Of a DNA stretch of 64,000 bases, positions 56,984 through 64,000 are shown piece by piece. The notes beneath the pieces are model-generated. The model had not been told where the DNA came from, did no database searches, and saw only the letters and a list, made by a program, of their open reading frames with translations. Position numbers and translations under genes: made by a program. The stretch is from Listeria booriae (GTDB lineage: Bacteria; Bacillota; Bacilli; Lactobacillales; Listeriaceae). How positions within the stretch are numbered: position 1 is the stretch's first letter; each line of letters opens with the position of its first letter. The DNA is taken from positions 1-64,000 of the forward strand of contig NZ_JNFA01000019.1 in the NCBI RefSeq assembly GCF_000766865.1, written 5' to 3'.

Positions 56984-57736
56984 ATGCAACGATATTTTAT
57001 CGATCAAATCGCAGACGACAAAGCACGAATTACAGGTGAGGATTTTCACCATATTGTTCGTGTTATGCGGATGAAACTAGAAGATCACGTTTATCTTGTT
57101 ACGCCAGATGAACAAATAGCCATTGCCGAATTAATCGAAATAGGCGATGACTTTGTCCAATTTAAAATCGTGTCATGGAAAGAAAGCACATCTGAATTAC
57201 CAGTGCACATCACCATCGCAAGCGGTTTACCAAAAGGCGACAAGCTCGAATTAATCACCCAAAAAGGAACTGAACTAGGCGCAAAATCATTCCTATCCTT
57301 CCCAGCAAAACGCTCTATTTCCAAATGGGATAGTAAAAAAGCCAAGAAAAAAGTAGAGCGCCTAGATAAAATTGCAAAAGAAGCCGCAGAACAATCGCAT
57401 CGCAGTGTTGTCCCAACATTTCAACATGTCGCATCATTTCAAGCGCTACTCGATGTTGCGCGTTCCTATGATTATATTGTCGTTGCTTATGAAGAGAGTG
57501 CCAAAGAGGGTGAATCTTCCGCTTTAGCCACACTTTTTGACCAAGCGAAGCCCGGTGAATCAATTTTGGCGATTTTTGGACCTGAAGGTGGTTTAGCAAC
57601 AGAAGAAATCGTTAAATTAGAAGCAGTGCAGGCGCTGAGAGTAGGCTTAGGGCCACGAATTTTGCGAACAGAAACAGCACCGCTTTATTTTTTAGCAGCA
57701 GCCTCTTTTGCGTTTGAACTTGGCAAAAATGGGTAA
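56984..57736 (+). CDS. rsmE: 16S rRNA m3U1498 methyltransferase
   Basis: 250 residues. An N-terminal PUA-like domain (DFHHIVRVMRMKLED) is followed by a SPOUT knot (IFGPEGGLATEEI, LGPRILRTETAPLYFLAA). The Bacillus neighbour mtaB (yqeV) is not present after it. Confidence 0.96.
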   Translation: MQRYFIDQIADDKARITGEDFHHIVRVMRMKLEDHVYLVTPDEQIAIAELIEIGDDFVQFKIVSWKESTSELPVHITIASGLPKGDKLELITQKGTELGAKSFLSFPAKRSISKWDSKKAKKKVERLDKIAKEAAEQSHRSVVPTFQHVASFQALLDVARSYDYIVVAYEESAKEGESSALATLFDQAKPGESILAIFGPEGGLATEEIVKLEAVQALRVGLGPRILRTETAPLYFLAAASFAFELGKNG

Positions 57737-57794
57737 ATGAAAATAAGATTGGGTGTCATACTGAAAATAAATCATGAAAGTTAACGATTTCATA

Positions 57795-57823
57795 TTGACT
57801 AGCCTAGAGGATTGGTTTATAAT
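57795..57823 (+). promoter_or_regulatory. Sigma-A promoter of rpsU
   Basis: TTGACT (57795-57800), 17 bp, perfect TATAAT (57818-57823). Confidence 0.85.
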
Positions 57824-57828
57824 TTTTA

Positions 57829-57885
57829 GTGAGTGAATGCAAATAGTTGTGCATTACTTTGGACTCATTCACAAGTTCGTCTTGT
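57829..57885 (+). other. Structured 5' leader of rpsU
   Basis: Outer stem GTGAGTGA (57829-57836) with TCATTCAC (57865-57872) and an inner ATGCA/TGCAT hairpin, then ACAAG/CTTGT (57871-57885), which competes with the end of the outer stem. Together with the unpaired stretch to the GGAGGGAGG site this gives a leader of about 120 nt, long for a 57-residue protein. Confidence 0.5.
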
Positions 57886-57949
57886 GCGAGGTGTTCAAAT
57901 AGCTTAGGGCATCCTTGTCCATTTAAGTGTCGGAGGGAGGGAAAGAGAG

Positions 57950-58123
57950 ATGTCAAAAACAGTAGTTCGTAAAAACGAATCGCTTGAAGATGCTCTTCGT
58001 CGCTTTAAACGTACTGTTTCCAAAACAGGTACAATGCAAGAAGTTAGAAAGCGCGAATTTTATGAAAAACCAAGCGTAAAGCGTAAAAAGAAATCAGAAG
58101 CAGCGAGAAAACGCAAATTCTAA
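57950..58123 (+). CDS. rpsU: 30S ribosomal protein S21
   Basis: 57 residues, [20 protein letters not shown] to SEAARKRKF, very basic. GGAGGGAGG precedes the ATG. S21 sits near the anti-Shine-Dalgarno of 16S rRNA. In L. monocytogenes, rpsU mutations give stress-resistant variants, so its dosage matters in this group. Confidence 0.97.
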   Translation: MSKTVVRKNESLEDALRRFKRTVSKTGTMQEVRKREFYEKPSVKRKKKSEAARKRKF

Positions 58124-58144
58124 TCGAAGGGACGATTTAAATAC

Positions 58145-58591
58145 ATGAGTCTCCTTAACCAACTGAATGAAGATATGAAGCAAGCGATGCGAGCGAAAGA
58201 AAAAGACAAGCTTTCCGTTATCCGTATGCTTAAAGCGGCTTTGCAAAATGAAGCCATTCGTCTTGGTACAGATGATTTATCTCCTGACGACGAAGTAACT
58301 ATTCTTTCCCGCGAAATGAAGCAACGTCGCGATTCTCTAAACGAATTTGAGAAAGCAGGTCGTGAAGACTTGGTGGATCAACTGAAACAAGAAATCGTGA
58401 TTGTCGAAGGTTATTTACCGAAGCAACTTTCCGAGGAAGAAATCGCTGAAATTGTAAAAGTGACGATCGAAGAAGTTGGCGCAACATCCCCAGCCGATTT
58501 TGGCAAAGTGATGACCGCTGTTATGCCTAAAGTTAAAGGTAAAGCAGACGGTAACGCAGTCAATAAATTCGTGAAACAATATCTTTCATAA
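58145..58591 (+). CDS. yqeY: GatB/YqeY domain protein
   Basis: 148 residues, one YqeY domain ([31 protein letters not shown] region [11 protein letters not shown]). It resembles the tRNA-binding tail of GatB, but its own role is unclear. It is co-transcribed with rpsU 21 bp upstream. Confidence 0.95.
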   Translation: MSLLNQLNEDMKQAMRAKEKDKLSVIRMLKAALQNEAIRLGTDDLSPDDEVTILSREMKQRRDSLNEFEKAGREDLVDQLKQEIVIVEGYLPKQLSEEEIAEIVKVTIEEVGATSPADFGKVMTAVMPKVKGKADGNAVNKFVKQYLS

Positions 58592-58600
58592 TTCAAAATC

Positions 58601-58628
58601 AAAGAGCCGAGTAACCTCGGCTCTTTTT
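58601..58628 (+). terminator. Terminator after yqeY
   Basis: AAAGAGCCGAG and CTCGGCTCTTT, perfect stem with a 4-nt loop and a T5 run. Confidence 0.95.
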
Positions 58629-58826
58629 GTTGGCACTGTTAGGAGTAAAAATGACTTACAGCGCCAATATAAGCGTAAGCAAAGCGGTGGGGTAATCCCT
58701 CAAGTCGCTTATCAACGCAAAAATAATACATAATTTCCGTAAACACGCCGAATAATACCCAAATGGAACGCTTTCGTGTATAATATAAGCACATAAACTT
58801 AATTTTAGAGTGAAGGGGTTATTTGG

Positions 58827-59789
58827 ATGCCGACAGACCATGAAAATAAAAAGATTACGTTAGCGGACGGGTTTGATGCTAGGGAACTGTTTGGAAATAA
58901 TGATGCACATATTGCTTTAATTGAAGATGCGTTCCAAGTACAGATTATCACTCGTGGTGAAATAATAACAATTCAAGGTGAAGAGGTAAATGAAGCGCAT
59001 GCTGGAGCGGTTATTGATGCGCTTGCTCGTGTCATCGTCAAAGGAATTCATATCGATGAACGTGATGTGACGCAAGCAATCAAGATGGAGCAAAATGGCA
59101 CGGTGGAATATTTTGCGAGCTTGTATGATGAAGAAATCACGGTGAATGCGAAAGGGAAAATGATTCGGCCGAAAACGTTCGGACAACGCAAATATGTGCG
59201 GACGATTGATAAATATGATGTTGTGTTTGGTATCGGGCCTGCCGGAACCGGGAAGACATATTTGGCAGTTGTAAAAGCTGTCGCTGCATGGAAGAAAGGG
59301 ACGGTAAACAAAATTATTTTGACACGTCCTGCGGTAGAAGCTGGGGAAAGTCTTGGGTTCTTGCCTGGTGACTTGAAGGAGAAAGTGGATCCTTATTTGC
59401 GCCCGGTGTACGATGCTTTGTATGATATTTTTGGTGTGGAGCATACGACGCGGTTGATGGATCGTGGTGTGATTGAGATTGCGCCGCTTGCGTACATGCG
59501 TGGTCGGACGCTGGATAATGCGTTTGTTATTCTGGACGAAGCGCAAAACACGACAGTTGCTCAGATGAAGATGTTCTTGACACGTCTAGGTTTTGAATCG
59601 AAAATGATTGTGAATGGCGATACGACGCAAATCGATTTACCAAAAGGGGCTACGAGTGGTTTGGTGAATGCAGAGACGGTATTGCGCGACGTGAAAAACA
59701 TCGGCTTTGTTTATTTTGAACATTTTGATGTGGTACGTCATCCGCTTGTTGCTGAGATTATTAAGGCATACGAAGGGAAACTGAAATAA
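58827..59789 (+). CDS. phoH: PhoH-family ATPase
   Basis: 320 residues. N-terminal KH-like region, then Walker A GPAGTGKT, LTRPAVEAGESLGFLPGDLK and Walker B FVILDEAQNTT. It is likely RNA-linked, as it always sits by ybeY. The AAGGGG site precedes the ATG. The sporulation genes yqfC-yqfD, which precede phoH in Bacillus, are absent. Confidence 0.95.
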   Translation: MPTDHENKKITLADGFDARELFGNNDAHIALIEDAFQVQIITRGEIITIQGEEVNEAHAGAVIDALARVIVKGIHIDERDVTQAIKMEQNGTVEYFASLYDEEITVNAKGKMIRPKTFGQRKYVRTIDKYDVVFGIGPAGTGKTYLAVVKAVAAWKKGTVNKIILTRPAVEAGESLGFLPGDLKEKVDPYLRPVYDALYDIFGVEHTTRLMDRGVIEIAPLAYMRGRTLDNAFVILDEAQNTTVAQMKMFLTRLGFESKMIVNGDTTQIDLPKGATSGLVNAETVLRDVKNIGFVYFEHFDVVRHPLVAEIIKAYEGKLK

Positions 59790-59822
59790 TTAGCACCGAA
59801 CTATGTAAAAAAGGAGGTACAT

Positions 59823-61991
59823 ATGAAATTTCCAAAAAAAGGCGTTGATTGGTATTATAAATCGGGGAAGAAATACGTAACGCCAGTCATCTTGATCTTC
59901 TTTTTTATCGTTGCTTTTGTGTTAATTTGTCAGATGGTGAAGCCTGAGTCCTATAATGTGAAGCTTTTTGAAGTGGCGGAAAAGACAATTCGGTCACCGC
60001 AAACAGTGGAAGATACGGAGAAAACAAAAGAAGAACAGTTAAAAGCTGCGGCTGATGTGGAAGATGTATATGTTTTCAACCGGGAAACCGCACAGAATCG
60101 GGAATCGCTCGTGTCATCGCTGTTTGCCTATGTTGGAGAAGTGAATCAAGAAGCCGCGGAAAATGACGCAAAGAACAAGAAGGCTGCGGAAGATGCTAAT
60201 AAAGCGACACCAAAACCAACAACGATAGACCAGAAATTGACGTCTTTGAAAGCGAAATTATCAAAAAATGTATCTGAAAATGTCACGGACGGCATTAGCG
60301 ACACGATGTTATCCATACTGCTACGAATGGATACGAAAGATTTAGATGCCGTGGAAAAAGAAGTGATTAGTGCGCTTGATGTGGCGATGGAGGAAAGTGT
60401 GCGTAAAGACAATATGACAGAAGTCAAGGTCGGTGCGCGTGACACGATTGAACTTTCCAATTTGTCACCTAGCTATAAAGGTGTTGCAAAAGCGATTTTA
60501 TCTTATGCTATCGTTCCTAACGAAGTCTACAGCGCGGAGCAAACCGCTGATCGCAGAAAAGAAGCATCTGCAAACGTTATTCCGGTGAAAATTTTGCAAG
60601 GGCAAGTCATTGTGCAAGAAGGGCAAATCATTGACCGCGAAATTTACCGGCAGTTGGCATTACTAAACCTACTCAATCAAAAAATGCCAATCAAACAATA
60701 CGCAGGTTTCGGATTATTATTAGTCTCCCTCGCGTCGATGCTATATTTCTTTACACAAAGACAAAAAAATCTGGATCACGACAAGAAAAATCAGGCGTTG
60801 CTGGTCTTTTCATCGGTGTATGTCGTTATTTTAGCGATGTTAGTCATTATTCGGTATTTAGAGGGCGTGGATATTAGCAATATTTCATTCTTATTCCCAG
60901 CCGCGTTTGGACCGATGATTATTAAGATATTACTAAATGAAAAATTTGCGTTCATGATTACGATTTTTACAGCAATTGCAAGTTTCTTCGTATTTCAAAG
61001 TGACGCAACGACGGCTGTTAATGTGACCGTTTCGACGTATATTTTGCTTAGTGGTTTGGCGAGTATTGTTGTGCTTCGTGATTATAGCAGGCGTTCGGCG
61101 ATTTTGCAGTCTGGCTTTATTGTTGGCTTGGCGAATATTGCCTTTGTGTTCTTGCTCATGATGATTAGCAATACGGGACTAGTGACATTTGCTTTTTGGG
61201 TGCCAGTTGGGTATGCTTTCCTAGGTGGAATCGGCTCCTTTGTTCTTGGTATTGGTGTTATTCCAGTGTTTGAGACCGTTTTTGGAATGCTTACGACCAG
61301 TCGGTTGGTGGAATTGTCGAATCCGAATCATCCGCTACTCAAGAAGATTTTGATGAAGGCACCAGGGACTTATCACCACAGCCTGATGGTTGCAAATCTC
61401 GCGGAATCTTGTGCGGATGCGATTGGTGCGAATAGTTTGCTCGTGCGTGTTGGCTGTTTTTATCATGATATTGGTAAAACGCTACGCCCGCCATATTTTG
61501 TAGAAAATCAGTTGCAGGGGATTAATCCGCATGATCGATTGACACCAGAGCAAAGTCGCGATATCATTATTGCGCATACAACAGACGGTGCAGCCATTTT
61601 GCGAGATAATCGTTTTCCGCAGCCAATTATTGATATTGCACTGCAGCATCACGGAACGACGCTTGTGAAATATTTCTATCATAAGGCAAAAGAGCAAAAT
61701 CCAGATATAAGTGAGCTTGAATTCCGTTATCCAGGGCCAAAACCGCAAACAAGAGAAATTGCGATTATCAATGTCGCGGATAGTGTCGAGGCTGCTGTTA
61801 GGTCGTGTGATGAACCGACAAAGGACAAAATTCGAGCGATTGTAAACAGTATTGTGGATGATCGGATTAAAGATAAACAGTTTATCGAATCGGATATTAC
61901 ATTCCAAGAAATAGAAGTTGTGCGTGAAACATTATGTGCGACATTAAATGGCATTTATCATCAGCGAATTCAATATCCTGATGGCAAGTAA
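59823..61991 (+). CDS. pgpH: c-di-AMP phosphodiesterase PgpH (7TMR-HD)
   Basis: 722 residues. One N-terminal membrane helix (about 19-39), a large extracytoplasmic 7TMR-HDED domain, seven further helices (about 285-490), and a cytoplasmic HD domain with [23 protein letters not shown] and [12 protein letters not shown]. It degrades c-di-AMP to pApA. AAGGAGGT precedes the ATG. Confidence 0.96.
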   Translation: MKFPKKGVDWYYKSGKKYVTPVILIFFFIVAFVLICQMVKPESYNVKLFEVAEKTIRSPQTVEDTEKTKEEQLKAAADVEDVYVFNRETAQNRESLVSSLFAYVGEVNQEAAENDAKNKKAAEDANKATPKPTTIDQKLTSLKAKLSKNVSENVTDGISDTMLSILLRMDTKDLDAVEKEVISALDVAMEESVRKDNMTEVKVGARDTIELSNLSPSYKGVAKAILSYAIVPNEVYSAEQTADRRKEASANVIPVKILQGQVIVQEGQIIDREIYRQLALLNLLNQKMPIKQYAGFGLLLVSLASMLYFFTQRQKNLDHDKKNQALLVFSSVYVVILAMLVIIRYLEGVDISNISFLFPAAFGPMIIKILLNEKFAFMITIFTAIASFFVFQSDATTAVNVTVSTYILLSGLASIVVLRDYSRRSAILQSGFIVGLANIAFVFLLMMISNTGLVTFAFWVPVGYAFLGGIGSFVLGIGVIPVFETVFGMLTTSRLVELSNPNHPLLKKILMKAPGTYHHSLMVANLAESCADAIGANSLLVRVGCFYHDIGKTLRPPYFVENQLQGINPHDRLTPEQSRDIIIAHTTDGAAILRDNRFPQPIIDIALQHHGTTLVKYFYHKAKEQNPDISELEFRYPGPKPQTREIAIINVADSVEAAVRSCDEPTKDKIRAIVNSIVDDRIKDKQFIESDITFQEIEVVRETLCATLNGIYHQRIQYPDGK

Positions 61992-62002
61992 GGAGGATGG
62001 CA

Positions 62003-62482
62003 ATGGTTTTAGAACTTGATATGATAGACGAAACAGAAGATTTGGCACCAGAAGCATTTGAACTAGTGGAGAACTTATTGCAGTTCGCCGCAGACAAATT
62101 AAACATTCAAAATGATAGCGAGTTAACCGTTACATTTGTTGATAATGCACGAATTCAGGAAATTAATCGGGATTACCGCGACAAAGATCAGCCCACCGAT
62201 GTGATTTCGTTTGCTTTAGAAGAAATGGGCGACGGTGAAGTAGCGATTACTTGGAGTGAAGATATGGACGTTCCGCGTATTTTAGGAGACATCATCATTT
62301 CCACGGAGCGGGCCGAAGAACAAGCGAAAGAGTACGGGCATGGATTCGATCGCGAAGTAGGTTTCTTGGCGTTACACGGCCTCCTGCATCTTCTAGGATA
62401 CGACCATATCGAAGACGAGGACGAAAAAGAAATGTTCGCACTACAAAAAGAAGTGTTGGATGCGTATGGACTCGAAAGATAG
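62003..62482 (+). CDS. ybeY: Endoribonuclease YbeY
   Basis: 159 residues from the ATG at 62003 (AAGGAGG; an ATG 6 bases earlier lies inside the site). The zinc motif is [11 protein letters not shown]. It matures 16S rRNA and helps ribosome quality control. It overlaps the dgkA start by 23 bp. Confidence 0.96.
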   Translation: MVLELDMIDETEDLAPEAFELVENLLQFAADKLNIQNDSELTVTFVDNARIQEINRDYRDKDQPTDVISFALEEMGDGEVAITWSEDMDVPRILGDIIISTERAEEQAKEYGHGFDREVGFLALHGLLHLLGYDHIEDEDEKEMFALQKEVLDAYGLER

Positions 62483-62846
62483 AGTAAAAGCAACTGCAAA
62501 TAGACGCTTTCGAAAATCATTTATCCATGCCGTTACAGGTGTTAAAACCGCAATTTTAGAAGAGCGCCATATGCGTGTTCATATTACTGCGGGCATGATT
62601 GTTGTTATTTGTGGTGTTTTTTTCAAGGTAACGAAGATCGAATGGCTATTTCTTTTGTTTTCGATTTTTAATGTGTTGACGTTTGAAATGATAAATACAG
62701 CGATTGAACGAGCGGTGGATGTGGCGACGGAAGAGTTTCACCCATACGCCAAAAAAGCGAAAGACGTTGCGGCGGGCGCTGTATTGCTTGCTTCGATTTG
62801 CTCGGCGGTTGTTGGTTTGATTATTTTTATACCTAAATTGTTTTAG
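62460..62846 (+). CDS. dgkA: Undecaprenol kinase / diacylglycerol kinase DgkA
   Basis: 128 residues, three membrane helices. The catalytic Glu region is [13 protein letters not shown]. Gram-positive members phosphorylate undecaprenol, feeding the lipid carrier pool. The start could be 62460 or the ATG at 62466; both lie within ybeY. Confidence 0.93.
   Translation: MRMDSKDRVKATANRRFRKSFIHAVTGVKTAILEERHMRVHITAGMIVVICGVFFKVTKIEWLFLLFSIFNVLTFEMINTAIERAVDVATEEFHPYAKKAKDVAAGAVLLASICSAVVGLIIFIPKLF

Positions 62847-64000
<1,154 letters not shown>

Noticed and set aside
58917..59546. 209-residue reverse frame inside phoH
   Set aside because: Lies wholly within the conserved PhoH coding region; composition is that of a shadow frame.

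Overview
The window is a 64 kb piece of a low-to-moderate GC Gram-positive (Firmicutes) chromosome. Gene order (amidase, hisS-aspS, cymR, rarA, 6S RNA, iscS-mnmA, TPR-recD2, alaS, reoM-ruvX, mltG, udk-greA, mtnN, pepF, yqeGH-aroE-yhbY-nadD-yqeK-rsfS, comEA-EB-EC, holA, rpsT, lepA, hemW, hrcA-grpE-dnaK-dnaJ, prmA, rsmE, rpsU, yqeY, phoH, pgpH, ybeY, dgkA, cdd, era) is the Bacillales backbone as found in Listeria. LPKTG surface proteins, the ReoM homologue and the absence of sporulation genes at sites where Bacillus carries them point to Listeriaceae. The species cannot be named from the sequence alone. No tRNA or rRNA gene, IS element, prophage or CRISPR array was seen.

Region by region. 1-3.7 kb holds the 3' end of a large repetitive LPXTG adhesin (Ig-like modules of about 78 residues) and a convergent SH3b/amidase autolysin. 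3.8-7.2 kb is a T-box controlled hisS-aspS operon. 7.3-10.1 kb, on the minus strand, has a small exported unknown, the ammonium sensor/transporter pair glnK/amtB with two GlnR/TnrA-type boxes, and cymR. 10.2-18.3 kb, on the plus strand, has rarA with a LexA-like box in its promoter, 6S RNA, iscS-mnmA (tRNA thiolation), an alpha/beta hydrolase, a TPR protein and recD2. 18.3-26.1 kb is the accessory part: a second LPXTG protein, a two-component system divergent from a MacB-like ABC exporter, and a marR / EVE-domain / isochorismatase-like operon. 26.2-35.6 kb runs from T-box-controlled alaS through reoM, ruvX, mltG, trmR, udk, greA and mtnN. 35.7-47.8 kb has pepF, the yqeG-yqeM cluster, the com DNA-uptake operon, holA and rpsT. 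47.9-64 kb holds lepA, hemW, the heat-shock operon, ribosome and RNA modification genes, and the phoH-pgpH-ybeY-dgkA-cdd-era string cut by the right edge.

Functional themes: translation and its quality control (three aminoacyl-tRNA synthetases, tRNA thiolation and wobble modification, ribosome assembly GTPases YqeH, Era and LepA, S20, S21, PrmA, RsmE, YbeY, RsfS); cell-wall control (amidase, MltG, ReoM, DgkA, c-di-AMP hydrolase PgpH); DNA uptake and repair (ComE proteins, RarA, RecD2, RuvX, HolA); and nutrient control of nitrogen and sulfur (AmtB/GlnK, CymR).

Most of the window is conserved and well understood, and I did not find a convincing undescribed system. The most interesting signals are regulatory: a hisS-aspS T-box whose specifier loop overlaps an Asp (GAC) and a His (CAC) codon; a LexA-like box inside the rarA promoter; twin near-identical 17-bp boxes at amtB; a structured rpsU leader; and two strong intra-operon hairpins without U-tracts. 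The accessory genes near 18-26 kb and the homogenised Ig repeats at the left edge are the other places worth attention.
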